NCBI GenBank assembly: GCA_036768485.1
Contig: JAVLUZ010000411.1
Coordinates: 69,424-133,423 of the forward strand
DNA from: Mermis nigrescens
Lineage: Eukaryota; Nematoda; Enoplea; Mermithida; Mermithidae
DNA length: 64,000 bases
Reading direction: 5' to 3'
A program made the position numbers and the translations under genes. Below are positions 34,801 to 44,632 of this stretch, piece by piece; the stretch's first letter is position 1, and each line of letters begins with the position of its first letter. The notes under the pieces were generated by a model, which was not told where the DNA came from, did not search any database, and saw only the letters and a list, made by a program, of their open reading frames with translations.

Positions 34801-35525
34801 AACTCAATATTGCGTTTTTTTAAATGCGGTTTGCTGCGATGTTTAGCCCCTGTGAGGCACTTTATTAATGCTGTCTTAGATTTGCACTGACTCATAAGCG
34901 GAAAAATTTGGCAGAGAAATCTTAGTTAAAATCCATTTTTTTCACCATCCACTAGAGTGTAAACTTTAAACCCCAGATCTAACTCACCATAGAGCATAGA
35001 AGACTTTGCTTATATGCAGAATATAGCCCTTGATCCGCTCTACATTTCTGTCAGAAAACATTTTAAAAACCTCATAACCGGAGTTAGTATCGGACATAGG
35101 AAGGTTGAAAACTCGACCAAAAAGTGCTTTTTCACCCCCAGATTTTCGCACTCTTTTACACTGCCGTTCGATAAATAATGCGAATTTCAAAAAACAAAAA
35201 AAAGTGTCATCTGTAGAATTCATCCCTCTATTATCCTATTCTGTTCAATCCTTCGAGTCATCAATACTCAGTTGTCCACATGCCGCAGTAAAAAGGTCCC
35301 AAAATTTGTCCTATGTTATAACGTTACACAAAAACTTTACACCTTCTTTACACAGTCAATTTTGAGTTTCAAGAAAAACAAAAAAACACGGGCAGCGAAT
35401 TTTTTATTATCTTTCTTTTAAAAAAACCCGCACCTTCCAGAAGTGTCCCGTTATAGCTGTAGGGGGTGCCCAGGTGTTGGGGTACCCAAGTATATTATAG
35501 GTACGCGCTAACGCGCTACCTATGA
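31869..35525 (-). mobile_element. Helitron-like non-autonomous element, copy 2, inside the F-box gene
   Basis: Same element as 2,878-6,572 (3,657 against 3,695 bp), same orientation and ends (minus strand TCATAGG...GCTAG). The uninterrupted target is known from the right arm of palindrome A (TTTTCTCATATTTGGGAATC), which proves insertion between A and T with no duplication. Interior units with TTTACAC/GTGTAAA pairs and the 171-bp inverted repeat (31,869-32,039 with 32,460-32,628) are retained. A near-palindrome, GGTACGCGC/GCGCTACC, lies next to the 5' end. Confidence 0.72.
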
Positions 35526-36251
35526 TTTGGGAATCAATGAACGAGTCACCTGCGAATCTGTGTGCAAGCGGTGGCTGTATGTTTTGCGGAATTTGGTGGC
35601 CCGATCCAACAGAAGCTGATTTTACACGTCAAAATAATTGAAAGTATTCGATACAATAATTACACGAGTGGTCTTTTTTCCGCCGTCAACCCCTACAATG
35701 ACCCAGCGCTATAACCCGTCGTAGGAGGCCCAAAGGTCGAGCTGATGGTCGTACGTCACAAAGGGAATCGCGCCCTAAAGGGGAAACACCATCGCTACGT
35801 CACCGATGCCCTGGAAAGATCCAACCCCGAAGTTTTGTAATTATCGAACATTGATATTAATGCCTATTGGGGAAGCCGCGTTTGTTTTAAATCGATTTTT
35901 GCCGTCTAATTCGCAGAAACGCTCGCTAATTTTACATGACGCCCGCCTAAAGCTCGAATTTTGGCCCATGGCTGCCTCGAAACCCCTCAAGATGCTCGTC
36001 ATGACCCATCTTCACCTCAACTCTCATTTTCCAGAATTTGTTCGCCGCCTCAACCCCGAAAAAATAGTGCTTATCCATGTCATTGTGCCTACGGACTACA
36101 ATGCTATACTCTATGCCTCTATGATTCAAGCCACTCGCCTTACTTTTCTGTCTCTCGATTTTGCCGACGAACGAATTTCCGAAAATCCCCATCAAAAAGT
36201 TTCAGTACGTGATTGTTTCGAAAATATTGTTCAGTTTTTGTATTTTGATAA
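35526..36251 (+). pseudogene. F-box gene, left-arm copy, middle fragment
   Basis: Resumes with TCESVCKRWLYVLRNLV after the inserted element. A one-base loss follows (AATTTGGTG against AATTTTGTTG on the right arm) and a small insertion near 35,885. From 35,895 the frame matches the right-arm protein (RSLILHDARLKLEFWPMA ... VRDCFENIVQFLYFDN) until the next insertion. Confidence 0.82.
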
Positions 36252-36540
36252 CGATGGGGTCACTTTGTGACCCCATGCCGTTATTCTCTTAATATTTAAA
36301 TTAAGAAAAATTAGAAGAATTAACAAAAATGAAAAAACACGCTGTTATACCAATTTTAGCCTACATATGTGCTGGGTTGTGCACTTTGCGCCATATGATG
36401 GGGTCACCCTGAGAACCCACGCCTTAATTCTCTTGAGGTTAAAGCATAAAACTTTAAAAAATTGACAAAAATGAGAGCACGCTTTTAATCAATTTCAGCC
36501 TCGGAATTTGTTTTAAATTCTCCTGATATACGTTTATAGG

Positions 36541-36565
36541 AAAGTGCGGCCTGCGGCCGCACTTT
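36541..36565 (+). other. perfect 11-bp-arm GC-rich hairpin followed by CTAG
   Basis: AAAGTGCGGCC and GGCCGCACTTT around TGC, then CTAG at 36,566-36,569: the form of a Helitron 3' end on the + strand. No matching 5' TC end was located. Confidence 0.6.
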
Positions 36566-36884
36566 CTAGCTGAGTCCAGCAGCTTCGCCTCCTTTTCTAA
36601 TTGGTTACATCATTTATTTCAAGCATATGATTAATTGGTGTAAACTATTCTTTTATGTCAAACTTTACACCCGCATGAGTCTATAGGTTTACATTCGCCA
36701 GTGACGCGTCATGTATCTTTGGATAGAGGAGACAATGGCTAACAATAAGTTTAATACCACCAAGCTTCTACCCTTATTGCCTCTGGCGCTAGAATCGAAA
36801 ATATAATCAACTTTTGGAGACTTTCAGAAAATTGGCAAAGTTGATTATTTGCCCTTAATGACAAATAACCAAAAATTGTTAATT

Positions 36885-37420
36885 TAAACCTTGCCACGTA
36901 GCTTTAAGAACCTTCCCTACCCCCGAAATTTATTCAAAACACTCCACTGACTATAAATAATCTATTAATGACGAAAAATTAGGTTTCGGACACTTTCAGA
37001 AGATCAACAAACATAATTATTCGCCTTTAACGGCTGATTCCCAAAACTCGTAAATTTAAAGTTTGCCACATAGCTTTAAAACCCTTCCCAACCCCCAAAA
37101 TTTATTCAAAACACTCCACTAACTATAAATAATCTTTTATTGACAAAAAAAGGTTTCAGACACTTTCAGAAGATCGCCAAACATAATTATTCACCTTTAA
37201 TTTCTTATTCCCGAAAATTACAAATTTAAACTTCGCCACATAGCTTTAAAAACCTTCCCTACCCCCATAATTTATTCAAAACACTCCACTAACTATAAAT
37301 AATCTTTTAATGACAAAACAATTACGTTTGGGGACCTTTCAGAAGAACGTCAAACTGAAGTATTCGCCAATAACGGCAAATAACGGCAAGATCGCAAAAC
37401 TTAATTATTTGTCATAATGA
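36885..37420. repeat. tandem repeat, about 168-bp period
   Basis: Three to four units sharing TTGCCACATAGCTTTAAAA, CCTTCCCTACCCCC, TTATTCAAAACACTCCACT and ACTATAAATAATCTTTTA. Confidence 0.8.
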
Positions 37421-38497
37421 CAAATAAACAAAAATCGTAACTTTAAATTCTCAAAGAATCAGTTCCTCTCTGATGACCTCTTTCGATTTTTCTTCTCTTT
37501 CCTCTCCTACGTTTCTTTTTTACCTTTTTCTTACCTTTTTTATGTAAGTTTTCGTTTTATAATCCTGCCCACTTTTCTGTTTCATTTAGACTTTTGTGCC
37601 TCATAAAACATGTAATCTCTCATAATATAATTTTTTAGGTACACTTGTGCTATTTCATGCGTCCTTTTTGTTTCTTTCTTACTAATAGCATGAAGCTATC
37701 TGTCTTTCTTTCTTCTCTTTTTTCAATATTTGCATGTTTATTTATTTATTTATTTACTGTTTTTTCCTTTTTCTCATCATAATTTACTCTCTGAAAAACT
37801 TCCGCCCCTGACTAAACTAAGTGCTTGCACTTTACTTACTTACTATGTATTGTAAATGAGAAGCCTAAAAACTGGACAGGAATTCATGATTAAATTGATG
37901 AGAAGCCATGCACCGCCCTGCTTTCCATGAATCCTACTTCCGTTTCCGCCCCTACTGAACCTAATTAAAGCTGTTAAGTATTTAACACCCCCTCTGATTT
38001 TCCGCGGCCGTTTCGGGAAAACATTTAAAAGTTAGGTGTTTTGAGAATCTGGATTAATCACCCAAAATTTTAGCCATGTCAGGTTGGGTCTGCCCCTAAC
38101 CCTTGCCAAGATAAGCCTTTGTTCGCTAATGCAGTACATAATCGAGCTTACAAATGAAAATATGCCCTCAAACGCTTTTCACAAAGTTTTTAAAGTACCT
38201 AGTTGAAAATGTTCAAAATGCCAATGCTTCCCAAAATTGGACGTCTCCCATCCCACGCAAAGCCAGAAAATTTTTGACTCCTTCTCAATTCTAAGACAAA
38301 AATAAAATTTTTGCCCGTTTTTGGAAAACGTTGAAAAAATTAGGTTTTCGTGAGAATCTGGATGCATTCTCCATGTTTCTAATCATTTCAGGTTCGGTGT
38401 GCCTCCCCTTAAACCATCTTGTCAAGATCATGCGTACGGACCTGTCAGATTATGCTGAACCCTTACCTAAAAAGTCCTAGACTTTGCGCTTTGCATC
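37421..38497. other. no gene seen
   Basis: AT-rich and pyrimidine-rich sequence with a (TTTA)n stretch near 37,740. Around 38,020-38,400 two related segments repeat GTTTCGGGAAAACATT / TTTTTGGAAAACGTTG and AGAATCTGGAT. Confidence 0.4.
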
Positions 38498-38920
38498 CAC
38501 ACGTGGGCATGGGGGGGGTTTGGGGGCAGTGGCGGATCTAAGATTTCCCTAAGGGGGGGCGGTACCCCTAAGGGGGGGCCGAACCCTGACTTGGGCGGAA
38601 ATATCAGCCGTTTTAACCCAAAAATCGCTAAAAATCGCTCAAAAATGCTTCATTTTGCGCACTATTTTGGCCAATGGGGGGGGGGGCGGCCGCCCACCCC
38701 CCACCCTCCTAAATCCGCCCCTGTTTGGGGGTATGCACACCCCCCCCAGAAGTTGGAATACCTTGCATTTCTAGCGAGTGTTTGATGCCATTGGATAGTG
38801 CTTGATGAAAAACGTCGAAAAATGGTGTTTTTTTTGCCATACAACCACGTTTTAGACCATTTTTGACCTTTGAAAATTTTATAACCCCCCCCCCCTCAGA
38901 ATTTTGGTGCTGCCCACCTA
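38498..38920 (-). repeat. G/C-run MITE copy split by a hAT-like MITE
   Basis: Starts CCACACGTGGGC and ends GGTGCTGCCCACC; interrupted at 38,527-38,723. Confidence 0.8.
38527..38723. mobile_element. 197-bp hAT-like MITE with TSD TTTGGGGG
   Basis: Perfect 8-bp duplication TTTGGGGG (38,519-38,526 and 38,724-38,731). Inverted ends CAGTGGCGGATCTA and, reversed, CAGGGGCGGATTTAG; CAG starts are common in hAT. Same family as 15,644-15,831. Confidence 0.88.
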
Positions 38921-39454
38921 TGTTTGCATCCCGTCGCATTAAGCTGGAATAATTCCAAAATGTAGGAGGCATATCATGCTTCATCATTAAATATTGGGAC
39001 CTTAAAAATTAAAAAAACATTTGAAGAAGATGTAATCAGCAAAAAGCGGGGCTGCAGCCTTTTTCCCATAAAGCTATCCACAATAAATGCAAAAGCGCAT
39101 TGAAATCAGACACTGCAAAAAAACTGAAAAAAACGAAGCCTTTTAAAGCTTATTAGCTAAGTAAAAACTCAAAATAATTTCGGCGCAAAGATGCAATAAA
39201 AAGAACTACCTTGGCTTAGCTTTGATGGAAAGCAGGGCTGCGCCCTGCTTTTCATGGAAGCTACCAAGGAAAACTGGAAAAAATACGAAGCCAGACCCTC
39301 ACCATGCCAGGAAAATAAATATCAATGAGAATGAATTGCCAGAATAGAGAAGAAATTCCAATATGGCTGACTTTACTTTATTGGGACACGTGGACCAATC
39401 ACAGATGGGCAACGCAGCATCAATCAATATTTGATTCTCCTTTATGCTTAAACA

Positions 39455-40440
39455 CTAAAAATGGGGGATACCCTGGATCTCAACCAATTTTAAACCTAGA
39501 GCGGCACATCATATATCGATCGATAGAGCGTTTTGAGTTTTACATTTTTTTTCTGTCACAGTACCCTTCTAATGTAAAGCTTTGTAAAGCTAGAAGCGAT
39601 TAAAGTGACTTTCGTACCACGAACGTGCTATATCTTGGGCTACAGTATCCTAAGGTATTTTTTGACTCCGGATTCGAATTTTTTGCCCTCAATTACCCCC
39701 AAACACATTGTTTTTAAAACGATAACAATTATTCCTAGCATAGGATTAATTTGTATAAAGTAAATTTTCAGGCCAAACTTTACACCCATATAACTATGAG
39801 TCTACACTCAATGATATTGCGAAACGAGCCATCGGATAGAGGAGACAATAATTCACAATAAGTTTAGGACTACCTAGCTTTTACCCCCGATGCCCCGGGC
39901 GCCAGAACCGGAAATATAATCCACTTACTTTTTTGTAATGCTTAAGCACTAGAAATAGGGGGTACCCTGGAATTTTCGCCAATATTGGCCCTAAAGCAAC
40001 ACTTAATATGTCAATCGATAGAGCGTTTTGAGTTGTCATTTTTGCTCATTACAGTACCCCTACTCGTGTAGAACTTTTTGGAGTTAGAGGCAATCAAAGT
40101 TGCTTTTGGACAAAAAACGTGTTATAGCATAGGCTACAGTACACCAAGGTATATTTTTGATAAGAAATTCGGATTAGGCGTCGCCGATTACCCCCAATGT
40201 ATTTATTTTCAACATTACAACGCTTAATGATAGCCCTATATTGACTGATTTAAAGCCCATTTTAGGTCCAACTTTACACCCATTTATTTCAGGTTTTTCG
40301 ATTTATCTCACATATACGGCTAGGCGCGTTGGGTAGTCGGGTCCCGCGGCAACAATATTCTAAGAAAACATTCCTTAACGAACGAGACAATCTTGAGAAA
40401 AGGGTCCTCAAAGTTGACCTCATGCTAAAGTTGGTTAACA
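39455..40440. repeat. two tandem units of about 490 bp
   Basis: Both units have GGGGGATACCCTGG-like starts, GATAGAGCGTTTTGAGTT, a CACAGTACCC / TACAGTACCCC phrase, GGCTACAGTA, ACTTTACACCCAT and GGATAGAGGAGACAA. Part of a third unit is at 36,640-36,815. The phrase TGCTTAAGCACTAG in the second unit echoes the palindrome of the 21-bp arrays. Confidence 0.75.
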
Positions 40441-40769
40441 ATTATTAGCCCGTAACTCTATGGGTTTACACTGAGTTTCAACCCGACCTATGTCATTAGA
40501 TAGAAGAGTCAATGACAAACAAAAAGTTCTCTAGCCATAAATTTCTGCAATCAATACCCGAGGAGCTAGAGCCCAAAATATAGTTCACACATGCTGTAAC
40601 ATGGCTACAGTAATATGGACCCCAAATTTTCCGACGGCATTCTCTTGCTTTTGGTAGGTTTTATATACGTTGGGGAAGTTCAAAGAAAATTGACTCGATC
40701 AAAATTTTTTTATGTCCTATTTTGTTATAGCATACAAAATTTCAACCTATTTTCTTATATAATAAGAGA

Positions 40770-40989
40770 TCGCGATACTTCGATCACTCTGTGTTTTAAT
40801 TTATCGCAAATTTACGAAAATGATGAAGAATTTAATGGCTTTATTGTTCAGTATTTTGATCGTGTTAATTTCTACATACTGGACGCGAAACGTCATGCTT
40901 CCGATCTCGATTGGATCACAGTAAATTATAAATGTTCAAACAAAATTATTTTGCGCAATCGTAATAATTACTTTGTGTCTTCTTACTAA
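40770..40989 (+). pseudogene. F-box gene, left-arm copy, 3' fragment
   Basis: Encodes RDTSITLCFNLSQIYENDEE to the end (RNRNNYFVSSY, stop 40,987-40,989), matching the C-terminus of the right-arm copy. The open frame reaching upstream to 40,615 belongs to the inserted element. Confidence 0.85.
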
Positions 40990-41324
40990 TAAAACCAAAA
41001 AACAAATTAGACCGGAATTTTCCAGGTTATGTGCTTGCGCGTCATATAATCATGGGTTCTTCAGAAGAAATAATATAGTGTTAAAATGCTAAAAAACCTA
41101 TCAAAAAACCTATCTTTCTTAAACTTAAGCAAAGGCTGAAAAACTCTACTGTTCTAATGTTATGAGTACAAAAAACAATGGCTAAAGATTTTCTATTTTT
41201 CTGCTCTCAGTAGTCCTACAATAACATACATGGTGGCTATAGCAACTGTGACTTAGCTTGCGTAGCGGCCTATTTTTAGAAACGTTTTTGTGTCGACTAC
41301 AAAGCACAGTGGAAACTGGCTGCT

Positions 41325-41984
41325 GCACATTACTCATATATGAATCAGCTTGCGGGTAAACTGGAATTGTCGGCTTTTTTGGTACTTTTGTAAAAACTTA
41401 GACAAAGCAGGGCAACAAGTCGAAACGGCTCTTTATTCTGAAATAAGGTACAAATTGTGCTCTGAGGAGCGCCCCTTTTGGGTGAATCCTGCTGCAGACA
41501 CTGCCGAACATCAAGTAAATCAGCTCATGCATGTATTAAATTTACCCGATGTCTGATGAAAACAGAAATTTAAGTAGAAAATGCAAATAATTTTATTTCT
41601 CTTGTATGCACTCATACTTTGTGTGCTATTACATATTAGAGAAAAATTGTCAAATACTGTACCTTTGTCTTGAAAATATGCTAAGTTGTGAAAACTTCTC
41701 AATCCATCCAATGGTTTGTGCCTCAAACCTTAAATAAACATAAGGAAAATGGGTAATTTTCGTAGTTTATCCACATTGAGTAGATACATGCTTTCCCATG
41801 TGTTTTTTAACTAAATAACTGACTATTGTGCTTCATCTTTATGACAATTTTATCATTTGTTACACCAAACAAGCAATATGTTTACTATCCTCTCTTATTT
41901 TTTAGCTGAATGTAGAGCTATTTATGCAAAAATGCTACAAGACGTACCAAATTATGCTAGAATTTAGTGTAAAAATTAGGACAA
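41325..41984 (+). other. loop of palindrome A with a protein-like frame
   Basis: Single-copy DNA between the arms. An open frame ends at 41,556 and reads GQQVETALYSEIRYKLCSEE, then RPFWVNPAADTAEHQVNQLM and HVLNLPDV; upstream, another frame from ATG 41,341 reads MNQLAGKLELSAFLVLL. Together they look like one short coding sequence with a frameshift or a captured exon. Family not recognised. Confidence 0.4.
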
Positions 41985-42328
41985 AGCAGCCAGTTTCCAC
42001 TGTGCTTTGTAGTCGACACAAAAACGTTTCTAAAAATAGGCCGCCATGCAAGCTAAGTCACAGTTGCTATAGCCACCATCCACCATGTATGTTATTGTAG
42101 GACTACTGAGAGCAGAAAAATAGAAAATCTTTAGCCATTGTTTTTTGTACTCATAACATTAGAACAGTAGAGTTTTTCAGCCTTTGCTTAAGTTTAAGAA
42201 AGATAGGTTTTTTGATAGGTTTTTTAGCATTTTAACACTATATTTTTTCTTCTGAAGAACCCATGATTATATGGCGCGCAAGCACATAACCCGGAATATT
42301 CCGGTCTAATTTGTTTTTTTTGGTTTTA

Positions 42329-43314
42329 TTAGTAAGAAGATACAAAGTAATTATTACGATTGCGCAAAATAATTTTGTTTGAACATTTATAATTTACAGC
42401 GATCCAATCGAGATCGGAAGCATGACGTTTCGCGTCCAGTATGTACAAATTAACACGATCAAAATACTGAACAATAAAGTCATTAAATTCTTCATCATTT
42501 TTGTAAATTTGCGATAAATTAAAACACAGAGTGATCGAAGTATCGCGATTATCAAAATACAAAAACTGAACAATATTTTCGAAACAATCGCGTACTGAAA
42601 CTTTTTGATGGGGATTTTCGGAAATTCGTTCGTCGGCAAAATCGAGAGACAGAATAGTAAGGTGAGTGGCTTTAATCATGGAGGCATAGAGTGTAGCATT
42701 GTAGTCCGTAGGCACAATGACATGGATAAGCACTATTTTTTCTGGGTTGAGGCGGCGAACAAATTCTGGAAAATGAGAGTTGAGGTGAAGATGGGTCATG
42801 ACGAGCATCTTGAGGGGTTTGGAGGCAGCCATGGGCCAAAAGTCGAGCTTTAGGCGGGCGTCATGTAAAATTAGCGAGCGTTTCTGCGAATTCGACTGCA
42901 AAAATCGATTTAAAACGCGGCTTCCCAATAGGCATTAATATCAATGTTCGATAATGACAAAACTTCGGGGTTGGATCTTTCCAGGGCATCGGTGACGTAG
43001 CGATGGTGTTTCCCCTTTAGGGCGCAATTCCATTTGTGACGTACGACCATCAGCTCGACCTTTGGGCCTCCTACAACGGGGTATAGCGATGGGTCATTGT
43101 AGGGGTTGCCGACGGAAAAAAGACCACTCGTGTAATTATTGTATCGAATACTTTCAATGATTTAGACGTGTAAAATCAGCTTCTGTTGGATCGGGCCAAC
43201 AAAATTCCGCAAAACATACAGCCACCGCTTGCACACAGATTCGCAGGTGACTCCTTCATTGATTCCCAAATATGAGAAAATAAGCAAGAGAACGTGATAG
43301 GGCAAGTTTTCCAT
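42329..43314 (-). pseudogene. F-box-like protein gene, right-arm copy (one stop, one frameshift)
   Basis: Starts at ATG 43,314 with an N-terminal F-box (residues about 1-40: ENLPYHVLLLIFSYLGIN, then CESVCKRWLYVLRNF), the Skp1-binding motif of SCF ubiquitin-ligase substrate receptors. A TAA at 43,164-43,162 interrupts the frame where the left-arm copy has AAA. The frame then continues (FSVGNPYNDPSLYPVVGGPK and VTDALERSNPEVLSLSN) to about 42,930, where one G of a GGGG run is lost. The last 199 codons are open: leucine-rich LKMLVMTHLHLNSHF, then VIVPTDYNATLYASMI and the C-terminal RNRNNYFVSSY. Intended length about 330 residues. The middle could be degenerate leucine-rich repeats, as in many F-box proteins. 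Sits head-to-head with the TBP-like gene. Confidence 0.8.
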
Positions 43315-43422
43315 TTTTGAGAAAATGATAAAACACGGCCTTTTCAAGTCTGCTTTGTAGCTACAAAACTTGTAGCTACAAGTTTAAGTATAATTTTAAA
43401 AAATTCAAAAGTTCCCGCCATA
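43315..43422. promoter_or_regulatory. 108-bp divergent promoter between F-box and TBP-like genes
   Basis: Contains two adjacent perfect palindromes, TTTGTAGCTACAAA (43,354-43,367) and ACTTGTAGCTACAAGT (43,368-43,383), an AT-rich stretch (AAGTATAATTTTAAAAAATT), and TTCCCGCC (43,412-43,419), identical to a typical E2F site, just before the TBP-like ATG. All are conserved in the left-arm copy. Promoter role inferred from position. Confidence 0.6.
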
Positions 43423-43926
43423 ATGTCTGTGTGCAACGTTGTCTGCAGTGCTGATTTAAAAACTCCTCTGGATTTAGGAGAAATTGCGAAAGTGCATAAT
43501 TTACGCGTTCATAAACGGTTCCCAGGGTTGAGCCTCAAGCTGATTGACCCAAAAGCAACGGTTCTGCTTTTCAAGTCGGGCAAGATGGTCTCTACGGGGA
43601 CAAAAAGCTCCAAAGAAGGACGCCAAGCCTTGCTTAAAGCCATCGAAACGTTGAAGATACCTAATATTCGCATTTTGCACTTCAAAGTGCACAATTTTGT
43701 TGGTTCTTGCAAAGCCGATAAACCCGTCAATTTGCCTAAACTGTACAAGAAATGCTCTACCTACTGTTTTTACGAGCCAGAAATTTTTCCAGAGCTCACT
43801 CTGAAACTGTTTAAACCCGCCGTTACTGCTGTTATTTTTCATACGGGCAAATTTTTTGTTACCGGTGCTGAACACAAATATGAAGTGTTTCGTGCATTTG
43901 CTATTGTGTGTTGTATTTTAGAATAA
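43423..43926 (+). CDS. TATA-binding-protein-like protein (complete TBP core fold)
   Basis: Intact 167-residue ORF consisting of the TBP saddle domain alone. Repeat 1 (about 3-75) has KRFPGLSLKL and VLLFKSGKMVSTGTKSS; repeat 2 (about 85-166) has HFKVHNFVGSCKADKP, YEPEIFPELTLKLFKP and VIFHTGKFFVTGAEHK. The four phenylalanines that TBP inserts into the minor groove align to F33, F50, F122 and F139, and the two central asparagines to N5 and N91, so TATA-type binding and bending is plausible. No N-terminal extension. Cellular TBP is far more conserved than this, so it is a divergent relative, not the host gene. Divergent from the F-box gene; followed 34 bp later by another frame on the same strand. 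What it does for the element is unknown: transcription of element genes or binding of the AT-rich arrays are the obvious options. Confidence 0.9.
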   Translation: MSVCNVVCSADLKTPLDLGEIAKVHNLRVHKRFPGLSLKLIDPKATVLLFKSGKMVSTGTKSSKEGRQALLKAIETLKIPNIRILHFKVHNFVGSCKADKPVNLPKLYKKCSTYCFYEPEIFPELTLKLFKPAVTAVIFHTGKFFVTGAEHKYEVFRAFAIVCCILE

Positions 43927-43960
43927 TAAAATTTGTATTTTAGAATAATAAAATTTTTAG

Positions 43961-44215
43961 ATGGCCGAAATTGCTACGAATTATATGTTACGATTTCTTT
44001 GGCTTTACATTATGGGCGCATGATTCGATGATTTGTTGAACTGAGAACTTGCCGAGAAGGTGCAAGAGGTCGGAAAGGAGTTGCGAAATCAGCCCTTCGA
44101 TGTGGACGTCGAGACAGCTACAACGGCCAATTATGCGAAATTCGCCTATGACGTCATGCAATCGTACATAACAAAACAATGCTTATACACGTTCTTAGCC
44201 TACACACATAGATGA
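43961..44215 (+). pseudogene. 85-codon conserved frame after the TBP-like gene
   Basis: Begins MAEIATNYMLRF; TGA at codons 21 and 28, then ELAEKVQEVGKELRNQPFDV, ETATTANYAKFAYDVM and a stop at 44,213-44,215. The left-arm copy has CGA at codon 21 but shares TGA at codon 28. Over a stretch with four differences between arms, three are synonymous in this frame and none in the opposite-strand frame, favouring this strand. Helical in character; family not recognised. Confidence 0.45.
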
Positions 44216-44242
44216 AGTTATATATTCATTAATCACTTCTGT

Positions 44243-44632
44243 ATGGAGGTTTGCAAAGTAAAACCTAGCCTCAGGGCTTTAAAAATTCCCTTCCACCCCT
44301 ATTTGAATAGCAGGCATAGATCGCCCTTTTCCAGGCATGTTAATACATTAAATGCTGAAAGTGATGATTTAATGGTGAAACCTCATATGTTTGCAATTTT
44401 GGCAAATTTAGGATTCCACATAAATCTTTGTAAATTTTATGAGCTGGTGAAAAGAAAATACATGTTTGAAGTAGAACTGTTTTATGGATTAGTGTACAAA
44501 TTTTGCAATGTAACATTTTGGCTGTTCACCAGCGGAAAATTAATCCTTACAGGTGCAAAACAGGCGCATGAGTTGCACAGAGCATATAAAATAGTTTCAT
44601 CAATGCTTGATAAATGCAGATTAGATACATAA
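44243..44632 (+). CDS. half-TBP protein (second TBP repeat)
   Basis: A 129-residue ORF whose C-terminal 55 residues align with the second TBP repeat: MFEVELFYGLVYKF, then FWLFTSGKLILTGAKQAHEL and AYKIVSSML. Both repeat-2 phenylalanines (ELF, WLF) are kept and LILTGAK is the family signature. Residues about 50-75 (MFAILANLGFHINLCKFYEL) may match the stretch before repeat 2. The first TBP repeat is absent; the N-terminal 45 residues are not recognisable and the start is uncertain. Could pair with another half-TBP or the full TBP-like protein to form a saddle. The left-arm copy is frameshifted. Confidence 0.75.
   Translation: MEVCKVKPSLRALKIPFHPYLNSRHRSPFSRHVNTLNAESDDLMVKPHMFAILANLGFHINLCKFYELVKRKYMFEVELFYGLVYKFCNVTFWLFTSGKLILTGAKQAHELHRAYKIVSSMLDKCRLDT

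Larger units (their letters stand above)
36252..40769 (-). mobile_element. second Helitron-like insertion (4.5 kb) in the F-box gene
   Basis: The right arm of palindrome A gives the uninterrupted target (GATAATCGCGATAC); the insertion lies between A and T with no duplication. On the minus strand it starts TCTCTTATTATATAAG and ends in a perfect hairpin (ATGGGGTCAC/GTGACCCCAT around three bases, 36,254-36,276) followed by CG. TC start, A|T target and terminal hairpin are Helitron traits, but CTRR is not present. A tandem copy of the terminal 140 bp follows (from about 36,395). No Rep/helicase gene seen. Confidence 0.55.
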
